Translations under genes and position numbers: made by a program | Notes under the pieces: model-generated | What the model was told of the DNA's origin: nothing | What the model saw: only the letters and a program-made list of their open reading frames with translations | Databases searched by the model: none | Assembly (NCBI GenBank): GCA_002379985.1 | Contig: DFVG01000003.1 | Location: 1-64,000 of the forward strand | Reading direction: 5' to 3' | DNA from: Flavobacteriaceae bacterium UBA4166 | GTDB taxonomy: Bacteria > Bacteroidota > Bacteroidia > Flavobacteriales > Flavobacteriaceae | Length of the DNA stretch: 64,000 bases | Part shown: positions 52,214 to 60,480 of the stretch, piece by piece | Layout: the number at the start of each line of letters is the position of its first letter | Position numbering within the stretch: the stretch's first letter is position 1

Positions 52214-53890
52214 CTATGCGCTTTTACCGCTTATCCCTTGAATTATCAATGCGAGCCCCATTACCAGTGCGCAGCCCACTACATTTAACCAGAGATAAGG
52301 CATAAGGTCAATATACCAAACAATAATGATAATTACTTGTGTGATCAACGCGGCTACGAAGGTGGCCTGACTCTTCACAAATTTTATAAAAAAGGCAAGT
52401 AAGAAAATACCTAACACATTTCCGTAGAAAATAGAGCCAATGATATTCACCAACTGGATCAAATTATCAAAAAGATTGGCAACGCTGGCCACCCCAATAG
52501 CGATCACTCCCCACAACAAGGTGAACCATTTAGAAGCACGTACATAATGTTTCTCTGAACGGCCCGGCGTATTACGTTTGTAGAGATCGATGGCGGTAGT
52601 AGATCCTAAAGCATTTAATTCGGAAGCCGTAGAAGACATGGCAGCACTAAGGATCATCGCAAGCAGTAAACCAATAATCCCTCGTGGCAGATTGTTCAAT
52701 ATAAAGTGAATAAACACGTAATCCTTATCGTTCGTTTCGGCTTCAGGGTTGGCTTTTTTGATCAAGGTGCGTCCTGTTTCTCGTAAACGTGACTCGGTTT
52801 TATTAAGTTGCGTGATTTCTTGCTGAATGGTAGTTGCTTCGGAAGCATCTTCCGTACGGGCAAATTGCAATTGTTTGGTGCGTATCTCTTGTTCTAATTC
52901 TTTTTTATCGGCTTCCAGCGCTACATATTTTGAAGCGTATTCTGAAGCCATGACGTCCTTCACGGCTGCCGGGTTAAAATGTAAGGGCGAACTATTGAAT
53001 TGGTAGAACACAAAAACCATGACGCCCACGAGCAGAATAAAAAACTGCATCGGCACTTTTAGCAAACCGTTCATGACAAGGCCAAGCTGACTCTCACGGA
53101 TGGATCTTCCCGAAAGATAACGTTGCACCTGACTTTGATCGGTTCCGAAGTAGGAAAGCGCTAGAAAGCTTCCGCCGATGATCCCACTCCAAAATGTATA
53201 TCGATTTTCAAAATCAAAGGAGAAGTCCAACACCTCCATTTTCCCATTGCTACCTGCAATTTGCAAGGCCTTACTAAAGGAGATGTCCAGCGGCAGATAA
53301 TTCAGAATCAACAAAAAAGCAAACAACATCCCCATAAAGATCACGGCCATCTGCTGCTTTTGGGTCACACTAACAGCTTTGGTGCCACCGCTCACCGTAT
53401 AGATGATCACCAAAGCACCAATGATGATATTTAGATATAACAAATTCCACCCTAACACGGCAGAAAGAATAATGGAAGGCGCAAAGATGGTAATCCCGGC
53501 TGCGAGTCCGCGTTGAATTAGGAAGAGGATGGCCGTTAAAGTACGTGTTTTTAGATCAAAGCGTGATTCTAAATATTCGTAAGCCGTATACACATTGAGT
53601 TTGTGATACAACGGGATGAACACCATACAAATAATGATCATCGCAATGGGTAGACCAAAGTAAAATTGCACAAAGCCCATCCCATCGTGAAAGGCTTGTC
53701 CCGGTGTCGATAAGAAAGTAATAGCGCTAGCCTGAGTAGCCATAACACTGAGTCCGATCGTCCACCATTTGGCATCGTTTCCACTTTTCAGATAATCGCT
53801 AACGCTTTTACTCCCGCGCGATTTGTAGGTTCCGTAGAGCACAATAAAGGTCAAGGTTCCTATAAGAACCATCCAATCGATCTGCTGCAT
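52214..53890 (-). CDS. Sodium:solute symporter family protein
   Basis: This 558-residue SSS transporter has about 13 hydrophobic helices. The family signature is visible in the region SYFGTDQSQVQRYLSGRS and in GLLLAMILSAAMSSTASELN. Between two helices a charged, coiled-coil-like loop of about 75 residues (from YVALEADKKELEQEI to RTLIKKANPEAET) is inserted. ATG at 53890 is used; a TTG one codon upstream is less likely. It is coupled to a 38-codon membrane gene, which in turn is coupled to a PIG-L deacetylase gene. The solute may be the product of that enzyme. Confidence 0.92.
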   Translation of the reverse strand: MQQIDWMVLIGTLTFIVLYGTYKSRGSKSVSDYLKSGNDAKWWTIGLSVMATQASAITFLSTPGQAFHDGMGFVQFYFGLPIAMIIICMVFIPLYHKLNVYTAYEYLESRFDLKTRTLTAILFLIQRGLAAGITIFAPSIILSAVLGWNLLYLNIIIGALVIIYTVSGGTKAVSVTQKQQMAVIFMGMLFAFLLILNYLPLDISFSKALQIAGSNGKMEVLDFSFDFENRYTFWSGIIGGSFLALSYFGTDQSQVQRYLSGRSIRESQLGLVMNGLLKVPMQFFILLVGVMVFVFYQFNSSPLHFNPAAVKDVMASEYASKYVALEADKKELEQEIRTKQLQFARTEDASEATTIQQEITQLNKTESRLRETGRTLIKKANPEAETNDKDYVFIHFILNNLPRGIIGLLLAMILSAAMSSTASELNALGSTTAIDLYKRNTPGRSEKHYVRASKWFTLLWGVIAIGVASVANLFDNLIQLVNIIGSIFYGNVLGIFLLAFFIKFVKSQATFVAALITQVIIIIVWYIDLMPYLWLNVVGCALVMGLALIIQGISGKSA

Positions 53891-54006
53891 CAAGTAAAGG
53901 TTTTCATCAAATAGTAGAAAAGAATGATATAGGTTGCGTTAAAAACCAACACCAAAGTGTAACGAAACTTCCAAGCGCCTTCTTTTTTTGTAGGTGTATC
54001 CGCCAT
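53890..54006 (-). CDS. Small single-helix membrane protein coupled to the symporter
   Basis: This 38-codon gene begins with ATG at 54006-54004, overlapping the deacetylase stop as TAATG, and its TGA overlaps the symporter ATG as TGATG. The peptide has a charged start (DTPTKKEGAWKFR) and one membrane helix (YTLVLVFNATYIILFYYL). Small partner proteins of this kind precede other SSS transporters (for example DUF997 and DUF4212 types), but similarity to those was not tested. The double overlap makes it very unlikely to be chance. Confidence 0.78.
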   Translation of the reverse strand: MADTPTKKEGAWKFRYTLVLVFNATYIILFYYLMKTFT

Positions 54007-56501
54007 TATTTTCCGATAGATAAAAGGTTAGCAAATAGGCGGTAGGCTCCTGAAACACCAGCAGGAAGTTCTCTAAAGAAACTCAAACCAGTATAAATGT
54101 AATATCCTTTACCATAGGAGGCGACCAAGAGTGCACCTTGGGAACTCGCTTCTCCCGGATCGTTCATTTCTAAAATTGGCGTAAATGCCGGATCCCATTG
54201 ATTAGGGAAATATAATCCCCGCTCCTGAACCCAGCCATTGAAATCGGCTTGGGTAATTTTGTTCGGTTCGTTCAATACAGGATGTTCTGGCGCTAGGAAG
54301 GTGACGCTGGATTGTTCATCGGTTACGCGATCTCTGGATAATTGCAACGAATAGGGAGCAATGTTTTCTGAGACCATTCTTCGGTTGGTGTTGTATTGTA
54401 CCAAGACCGTTCCGCCCTGTTGAACATAGGTATTGAGAATTTGTTGTTTATACGCCAGTTCGGGCACCGTATTGTACGCTCGAATTCCCACAACCACAGC
54501 ATCGAAATCTTTTAGAATAGCTGTTGTAATGTTTTCAGGGGAAAGCGTCGTCACATAATACCCAATATACCGTAAGCTTTCAGGAATCACATCTCCAGCG
54601 CCTTCAATGTAGGCAATTCGATCGCCTTCTTTCTCTAGATCGATACGTACGACTTTGGATTTGCTGGGCAATAATACACGTTGATAAGGAATGTGTTCGT
54701 AATCGATGATCGCTAATTCTTTATCGTAAAAAGAATCTCCTACGGTGAGTAAGGGCTGTATAAACCCTTCACTGGCGTTCTTTGGTGGCTGAAGTGTGAA
54801 TAAAAAGGTTTGAGAAGTTCCTGATTTCGAAATCGTAAAGGCTTGCGTGGCGGGTGTTACCTTCCAACCTTCCGGATGATTGATCTGAAGCGTACCGCTT
54901 ACATTATCACGACCCGCCCGAACCGTTACCGGGATTTGTTTTTCATCTTTCGTAGCAAAGATCATCACTTTTTCGGGAACACTTACCGTTACTTCCGGAA
55001 GGATTTCCAGCGGTTGATAGACCTCTCCATGCACCGGGTCGGTGTATTTATAGACCACATCTCTGGTAACCGAAAGGGTCGCTCTTCCCAATCCCAATGT
55101 AAAGACAACTTGTTCCGGAGCCGAACTTTCCGGCATCCCGATCATTTTTTCGGGGGCCTCATACATTCCGAGGCTACCTTCTTTATTTAACCAATAGGGC
55201 GTTGAAGGTAGGCCGTTTTTTAAGGTTCTTTTTTCTGAATACTCCAAACGTTCATTGGCCGCCAGCGTACTATTTCGATTAGTAATAATAGTACCCGAAG
55301 CAGTACTGATAGATTGCAACACTACAGGAAAATCACTGCGATTGATGGCTTCTACCGTAAGCTCATACGAGCCATTAGGCGTTACTTCATTGGTGTTTGC
55401 CACAGCTTCTAAGAAGATCCCGCCACAATCTAAAATGATCTCTTCAAGTTCTTTCATTTTGATAGTGCGCCAATGCGGATCCGGTAATTGTTTCACCAGT
55501 TCATACGCTTGCAGTAAAGGACGAATCATAGAAGACGGATTCTTAAAATCGAAGTCATCTTCCAACGGATACAAGATAGCCCCGATCATTTCTCCACCTT
55601 CAATGCGAGACCAACTGGTGTCGATACCTTCAAACAAACCTTCTTTGTTTTCCGGAAAATCTCCTTTTAAGAATTCTAAATATTCTGTTTGATTGCCACG
55701 TGAACCGCTACTTCCAAAGCCTTGGGATTTGTGCATGCTTCTACTCAAGGCGGCGATTTCTCCATTGCTTAGCCCTAGTGACGGATAATAATTTCCTGTT
55801 TCTACTTCGATTAACTTGCTTTTATCTGCTTTCTCAAAGTTTTCTTGACTTCCGTAAAACCACCACGAGGTATTAAAGAAAAGACGTTTAGGCTGCCACG
55901 CGCCAAATTCTGTTATCGTTTCGGGATAGCTAGTGGCACTTCCTACCAGATCAAAGGCTTCCATGCTTAACATGGCAGAGGCTGTGTGGTGGCCGTGGGT
56001 GGTTCCTGGGTTTCTGTGATTAAACCGATTGATGATCACATCGGGTTTAAATTTTCTAATGGCGCGAACCACATCACCCAACACGGCATCTTTATTCCAG
56101 ATATCCAACGTTTCATCAGGGTGTTTTGAATACCCAAAATCATTGGCTCGTGTAAAAAACTGTTCACCACCATCGGTGCGTCGCGCTGCCAGTAATTCTT
56201 GCGTGCGAATTACCCCGAGCAATTCTCGAATTTCGGGTCCGACTAAATTCTGTCCTCCATCGCCTCGCGTCAACGACAAATAGGCTGTACGTGCATGAAC
56301 GTCATTGCTGAGGTAAGAGATCAATCGCGTATTCTCGTCATCAGGATGCGCTGCGATATACATAGCAGACCCTAAAAAATTAAGTTTCTGCAGCTTGTGA
56401 TAAATTTCAGAAGCTGTGGGTTTTTGAGGTGCTTGTGAATAGCAGAAAAAAGTAGAAACAAAGAAAGCCAGTAAGAGCGTTGCAAATGTAAAATACTTCA
56501 C
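54006..56501 (-). CDS. Large secreted PIG-L family deacetylase
   Basis: This 831-residue exported enzyme has a signal peptide (KYFTFATLLLAFFVSTFFCYSQ region) and a PIG-L/LmbE domain (about 30-260) with the zinc motif AAHPDDENTRLI and GTTHGHHTASAM carrying the third ligand. The remaining 550 residues are beta-sandwich-like, with a final flavodoxin or glutamine-amidotransferase-like region (DAVVVGIRAYNTVPEL, YVQQGGTVLVQYN). It should remove N-acetyl groups from a sugar in the periplasm or on the surface. GTG at 56501 is chosen: the open frame from TTG 56528 begins inside the -7 box. Confidence 0.88.
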   Translation of the reverse strand: MKYFTFATLLLAFFVSTFFCYSQAPQKPTASEIYHKLQKLNFLGSAMYIAAHPDDENTRLISYLSNDVHARTAYLSLTRGDGGQNLVGPEIRELLGVIRTQELLAARRTDGGEQFFTRANDFGYSKHPDETLDIWNKDAVLGDVVRAIRKFKPDVIINRFNHRNPGTTHGHHTASAMLSMEAFDLVGSATSYPETITEFGAWQPKRLFFNTSWWFYGSQENFEKADKSKLIEVETGNYYPSLGLSNGEIAALSRSMHKSQGFGSSGSRGNQTEYLEFLKGDFPENKEGLFEGIDTSWSRIEGGEMIGAILYPLEDDFDFKNPSSMIRPLLQAYELVKQLPDPHWRTIKMKELEEIILDCGGIFLEAVANTNEVTPNGSYELTVEAINRSDFPVVLQSISTASGTIITNRNSTLAANERLEYSEKRTLKNGLPSTPYWLNKEGSLGMYEAPEKMIGMPESSAPEQVVFTLGLGRATLSVTRDVVYKYTDPVHGEVYQPLEILPEVTVSVPEKVMIFATKDEKQIPVTVRAGRDNVSGTLQINHPEGWKVTPATQAFTISKSGTSQTFLFTLQPPKNASEGFIQPLLTVGDSFYDKELAIIDYEHIPYQRVLLPSKSKVVRIDLEKEGDRIAYIEGAGDVIPESLRYIGYYVTTLSPENITTAILKDFDAVVVGIRAYNTVPELAYKQQILNTYVQQGGTVLVQYNTNRRMVSENIAPYSLQLSRDRVTDEQSSVTFLAPEHPVLNEPNKITQADFNGWVQERGLYFPNQWDPAFTPILEMNDPGEASSQGALLVASYGKGYYIYTGLSFFRELPAGVSGAYRLFANLLSIGK

Positions 56502-56525
56502 GAGGAGCTGATTTTGATGATGAAC

Positions 56526-56533
56526 CAAATATA
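56526..56533 (-). promoter_or_regulatory. -7 box for the deacetylase-symporter operon
   Basis: Plus-strand CAAATATA reads TATATTTG on the minus strand, an exact TAnnTTTG match. The expected start point near 56522 gives a leader of about 21 bases to the GTG at 56501, which supports that start over the TTG at 56528. Confidence 0.55.
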
Positions 56534-56586
56534 TTGAAATTCAAACGGCTCTGTAGCCTGTTTGGTTTTCTTTAACAAAATCTACG

Positions 56587-57519
56587 TTAGAGTCCCAAGG
56601 AATCACGCCAAACCAGATGGCGATTTTGATTTTGCTGCCAATATGCAGTGCGAATGCGTTTCAGTTTAACGGCGCGAGTCACCAATGCCGTACTATCTTC
56701 CTGGGCTTTTCCAATAGCTTCTTCCCATTGTTCTATTTCAAAAGGAAATATACTCTGAAAATGTAAGGTGAGTTCTCGCTCTAACGAGGGATAGGTTACT
56801 TGATAGGTTGCCATCGAATCCCCTTGTTTCAAACTTGCAAACGCTTTGTAAGCTTGAAGCTCCCGATGTTTAAGGCGAAGGTGCTCAAAAGAAGGGATGA
56901 TCATCAATTCCCCTGTGGGAAGTTCGTCAGGATTAATTCTAATAAGGTTCCAAAGTTCGTCTTCTAACCAAGTCTTTTCCAGAGTGAGCGTTGTATCTGC
57001 TTCCCCTTCAAAATACGAATGTGCTTCGATCTCAAATTGTTTTCTACGGTTGAGTTGCGTATAAACATGACCGCACCATTCCTGTACCGAATTGCTTACC
57101 TTCAACGCATGCCCTGTTTCCGCAATAGGCGAAAAGGTACTGGTCATGATCGAATACGGATAGATGCCTGTAAGAAATTTTTTGGTGGCATTGAGTTTGA
57201 GCACCGAAATCGTTTCTTCGGAAGCCTGGTTTGCTTTCACTTGTTGCTTCGGAAGAAAATCTTCTGTCACAAAAATCGTAACCGCAGTTCCTTCTCTTAA
57301 CTCGCCGTAGCGAGCCTGTGTTAATTGGTAGGAGGTCAACTCAGCGGTGCCGCTGTACCAATAGCTTTTAAAGTCTTCTGAAACGGTTCTGGGTTCTGAT
57401 TCTTTATGAATGTGACTTGGATCAGAATTAGGGATCAACTGATGTTCAGACTCTTTACAAGATTGAAAGAATAAGACACTCCCTATTCCGAAGAAGAAAA
57501 GAAAATAATGACGCAACAT
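56587..57519 (-). CDS. Lipoprotein of unknown function
   Basis: This 310-residue lipoprotein has a signal ending VLFFQSC. The mature protein is mixed alpha-beta, with SYWYSGTAELTSYQLTQARY near the start and a run of polar strands (VQEWCGHVYTQLNRRKQFEI). I do not recognise a family. It is the last gene of a five-gene minus-strand run (DUF2520, KdsC-like, UbiA, Maf, this gene) and follows Maf after 32 bases. Confidence 0.75.
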   Translation of the reverse strand: MLRHYFLFFFGIGSVLFFQSCKESEHQLIPNSDPSHIHKESEPRTVSEDFKSYWYSGTAELTSYQLTQARYGELREGTAVTIFVTEDFLPKQQVKANQASEETISVLKLNATKKFLTGIYPYSIMTSTFSPIAETGHALKVSNSVQEWCGHVYTQLNRRKQFEIEAHSYFEGEADTTLTLEKTWLEDELWNLIRINPDELPTGELMIIPSFEHLRLKHRELQAYKAFASLKQGDSMATYQVTYPSLERELTLHFQSIFPFEIEQWEEAIGKAQEDSTALVTRAVKLKRIRTAYWQQNQNRHLVWRDSLGL

Positions 57520-57551
57520 ACAATTAACTTTCGATTAAAAGTACAATAAAT

Positions 57552-58139
57552 TTATGGGCTGGTAAGCTCCATCAGCGTTTTATAGACCAACCGAGTAGGA
57601 AGCCCCATAACGTTGAAATAACAGCCTTCCAGACGTTCGATCCCAATGTATCCTATCCATTCTTGAATGCCGTAGCTTCCTGCCTTATCGTAAGGTTCAT
57701 AAGTGCTGAGGTAGTATTCAATCTCCTCATCGCTCAACTCTTTGAACCAAACCTTGGTCGTGTCATTGACCGTTTTTTGAAAGTCGGCTCCCGTAAAACA
57801 GACGGACGTGATCACCTCGTGCATGTCGCCACTGAGATTTTTAAGCATTTCAATCGCTTCCGCTTTATCTTGCGGCTTTCCAATAGGGATTCCGTCTTTT
57901 ACAACAATCGTATCACTCGTCACGATGATCTCATGAGGTTGAATATCGCTGAAGCCCGTGGCTTTTAGTTGTGCCAAATGGTCGGTGATGGCTTCTCTTT
58001 TTAATTCCTTCGGAAAGGTTTCATCCACAGGCCGCACATCAATCGTGAATTCTAAATCGAGTTCCTTAAAAAAATGATGACGTCGGGGAGAACCCGAAGC
58101 GAGAATGAGATGATAATCCTGTAAACGTTTTGTGAGCAT
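57552..58139 (-). CDS. maf: Maf-like nucleoside triphosphate pyrophosphatase
   Basis: This 195-residue Maf/YhdE protein has ILASGSPRRHHFFKEL at the start, VTSDTIVVKDG (catalytic Asp), GKPQDKAEAIEML and KAGSYGIQEWIGYIG. The family hydrolyses modified or canonical nucleoside triphosphates and can inhibit septation when overproduced. The start at 58139 overlaps the prenyltransferase stop as TAATG; the longer open frame to 58256 lies inside that gene. Confidence 0.93.
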   Translation of the reverse strand: MLTKRLQDYHLILASGSPRRHHFFKELDLEFTIDVRPVDETFPKELKREAITDHLAQLKATGFSDIQPHEIIVTSDTIVVKDGIPIGKPQDKAEAIEMLKNLSGDMHEVITSVCFTGADFQKTVNDTTKVWFKELSDEEIEYYLSTYEPYDKAGSYGIQEWIGYIGIERLEGCYFNVMGLPTRLVYKTLMELTSP

Positions 58140-59068
58140 TAGAGCAATTGTTTCAGCAAAAATAAAGAAAGCACTCCGGTGAACATGATACCTTTTAGCA
58201 ATAGTGACAGCAAACCATAGTCTTTGGGAGTTTCGGCGTGCCACGCACGAATGCAAAAATAGATCAACGGTGCTACCACAGCGATCAAAAAATACCCTGA
58301 AAGGAAGGCGTTCTGATAAAAATTCACATAGGTGTAGTACAACACCAATAAGCTGGTCACCACCCCCATGATAAAAATTAGCGAAAGGCTTCGGCTACGA
58401 CCAAGAGCAATAGGTAGGGTACTAATCCCTCCGTTTTGATCTCCATTAATATCTTCAACATCCTTTACGATCTCACGGATCCAATTCAGAATAAACGCAA
58501 ATACAGCGTAGTGAAAGATGAGTTGCGATGCGGCTACATACGGCGCTCTTTCAGTCCTAATGATCACCGGATATACATCAAAGATTAGCACAATGAGTAC
58601 GCCAAAGGCCACCAAAGCGGCGATCCAAATATTGTTGAGGAGGACAATCGACTTTCCAAAGGAGGCATAAAAATACAACAAGGCAGCGACGACAATAAAG
58701 ATCGCAGCCAGCCCCGGACGGCCTACGTGGTTGGCAACAACAAATCCTAATCCCACCCCTATGATCGTAAGGGCCATGTAGAAGAATACGGCTTTCTTTT
58801 CAGAAATAAACCGACCCACAATGACCTTTTCAGGCTTGTTGATGGTATCAATGGTAACATCATATACATCATTGATTACATTTCCTCCGGCAGCAATGCA
58901 TACACAGGCCAAAACAAACAATAAAAATATACTAGTTTCCATGGCAAGGGGTTGCCCGAGTGTTTCTAAGAATACAAACTTTACAAGCAGTTGCGTGATG
59001 GCGAGAAGCGCCAAATTGATCGGTCGTGTGATCTTGAAATAAGATACTAAAGTAGGCGAGGAGGGCAT
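58139..59068 (-). CDS. UbiA-family prenyltransferase
   Basis: This 309-residue integral membrane enzyme has about eight or nine helices. The first aspartate-rich motif is NVINDVYDVTIDTINKPEKV and the second is in DVEDINGDQNGGISTLPIALG. It is probably a geranylgeranylglycerol-phosphate or quinone-type transferase; the exact acceptor is not clear. It is the middle gene of the run and overlaps Maf at its 3' end. Confidence 0.9.
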   Translation of the reverse strand: MPSSPTLVSYFKITRPINLALLAITQLLVKFVFLETLGQPLAMETSIFLLFVLACVCIAAGGNVINDVYDVTIDTINKPEKVIVGRFISEKKAVFFYMALTIIGVGLGFVVANHVGRPGLAAIFIVVAALLYFYASFGKSIVLLNNIWIAALVAFGVLIVLIFDVYPVIIRTERAPYVAASQLIFHYAVFAFILNWIREIVKDVEDINGDQNGGISTLPIALGRSRSLSLIFIMGVVTSLLVLYYTYVNFYQNAFLSGYFLIAVVAPLIYFCIRAWHAETPKDYGLLSLLLKGIMFTGVLSLFLLKQLL

Positions 59069-59075
59069 ATAGCGA

Positions 59076-59609
59076 TTAATCGTATTGCGCGCTGCTTTTC
59101 TCTTTCTGAACCCACTTTCCCTGTACTTTTAAGACTTGTTCAATCACATCACGAACACAGCCTTTACCGCCCTTTTTGTGGGAAACATATTTGGAAATTT
59201 CTTTGATCTCCGGTACAGCATCTTGAGGACAACATGGGAGGCCTACCTCTTTCATGGCATATAGATCAGGGATGTCGTCGCCCATAAAAAGTACATTCTC
59301 TCGCTTGATGTCATAAACATCCAAATATTCGTCGAGGGTATCGGTTTTATGATGCGCGCCGAGGTAAATATCAGTAATTCCCAATCCTTTTAACCGGGCT
59401 CTTACGCCTTCATTCGTACCTCCGCTGATGATACAAACATGAAACCCTTTTTCGAGAGCAGTCTTCAATGCGAAACCATCTTTGGTATGCATGGTTCGGT
59501 ACATTTCGCCTTCGGTGGTGATGGAGATGGTGCCGTCGGTAAGGACGCCGTCCACGTCAAAAACAAAGGTGGTAATGTGTTGCAGGTATTCTTTATAGCT
59601 TTTTTCCAT
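59076..59609 (-). CDS. kdsC: HAD-family 3-deoxy-D-manno-octulosonate 8-phosphate phosphatase-like
   Basis: This 177-residue C0-type HAD phosphatase has the nucleophile motif FDVDGVLTDGTISI, CIISGGTNEGVRARL (motif II), and VLFMGDDIPDLYAMKEVGL (motif IV). Size and motifs fit KdsC, which makes Kdo for lipopolysaccharide, though N-acylneuraminate phosphatases are similar. It overlaps the DUF2520 gene by 17 bases. Confidence 0.9.
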   Translation of the reverse strand: MEKSYKEYLQHITTFVFDVDGVLTDGTISITTEGEMYRTMHTKDGFALKTALEKGFHVCIISGGTNEGVRARLKGLGITDIYLGAHHKTDTLDEYLDVYDIKRENVLFMGDDIPDLYAMKEVGLPCCPQDAVPEIKEISKYVSHKKGGKGCVRDVIEQVLKVQGKWVQKEKSSAQYD

Positions 59610-60351
59610 GAGTTTGTGCGATGGATTCTGTGAGTTGTTGGTAGAGCGACTGAAACGCGGTTCCTTCCAACAAATGTAGTTGTTTTTTTATCGTTTTTTC
59701 ATCCCCTCGAATGGCGGGTCCGGTTTGTGCTTCGGAAGGAGACATCTCAGAAAGACGCTGTGCAGTTTCGAAGATCAACGGTTGCAAAAGTGAAAAATCC
59801 AAATCATTCTTGCTAAGAAGTTTTTCTGAAACTTGATATAGATGATTCACAAAATTATTCGCGAATACAGCAGCAAGGTGTAGCTGCGCTCTCGTTGTAG
59901 AATCGATGTTGAAAACACGATCGCTCAATTTTGAAGCTAACGAAGCTAGAACCTCATAGTCGTCTTTTTGTTCCGCTTCCAGACAGATTGGGATCTCTTT
60001 GAAAATTACCGGGCGTTTCGAAAAACTCTGCAAAGGATAAAACACTCCGCGCCGATGTGTATCAGCAATGGCTTTTATGGGTGTATTTCCGGAGGTATGA
60101 ACCACCAAACCGTTTCGTTCGGGTAGGGTTTCAGAAACTTCAGCAATGGCATCATCAGCTACTGCGATGATGGTTACGGCGGCTTCCGGAAGCTCGTCTA
60201 GTTTTGGAACGATGGGGATTTCTGTAAGGTTCTGGAAGCGTGCTTGATTCCGACTAAAAACAGCAACTACTTCACAATTTTCTGAGATAGAAAAGGCTTC
60301 ATAAAGGTGCTTTCCCACGTTTCCAAACCCAATAATCGCCACAGTTATCAT
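59593..60351 (-). CDS. Rossmann-like and DUF2520 domain protein
   Basis: This 252-residue protein has an N-terminal NAD(P)-binding fold (ITVAIIGFGNVGKHLYEAF) and a C-terminal helical DUF2520 domain (about 130-245; FYPLQSFSKRPVIF, then QLHLAAVFANNFVNHLY). It resembles pyrroline-carboxylate and pantoate dehydrogenases in layout. The substrate is unknown. The ATG at 60351 is chosen because it begins the Rossmann strand; an open frame from 60402 adds 17 unconserved residues. Confidence 0.9.
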   Translation of the reverse strand: MITVAIIGFGNVGKHLYEAFSISENCEVVAVFSRNQARFQNLTEIPIVPKLDELPEAAVTIIAVADDAIAEVSETLPERNGLVVHTSGNTPIKAIADTHRRGVFYPLQSFSKRPVIFKEIPICLEAEQKDDYEVLASLASKLSDRVFNIDSTTRAQLHLAAVFANNFVNHLYQVSEKLLSKNDLDFSLLQPLIFETAQRLSEMSPSEAQTGPAIRGDEKTIKKQLHLLEGTAFQSLYQQLTESIAQTHGKKL

Positions 60352-60456
60352 AGTGCTAAAATACAATCTTTGAAAGAAAGATCGCGACAGGCGTTGTGTC
60401 AAAATTTAGAATCGGAATATCTCCTAATTTCATTATAATTTACAGTTGGTTTTCAG

Positions 60457-60464
60457 TATTTTTG
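60457..60464 (+). promoter_or_regulatory. -7 box for ccsBA
   Basis: TATTTTTG matches TAnnTTTG exactly, 16 bases before the ATG at 60481. No TTG at the usual spacing was found. Confidence 0.5.
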
Positions 60465-60480
60465 CACAAAATTTTTGCTC

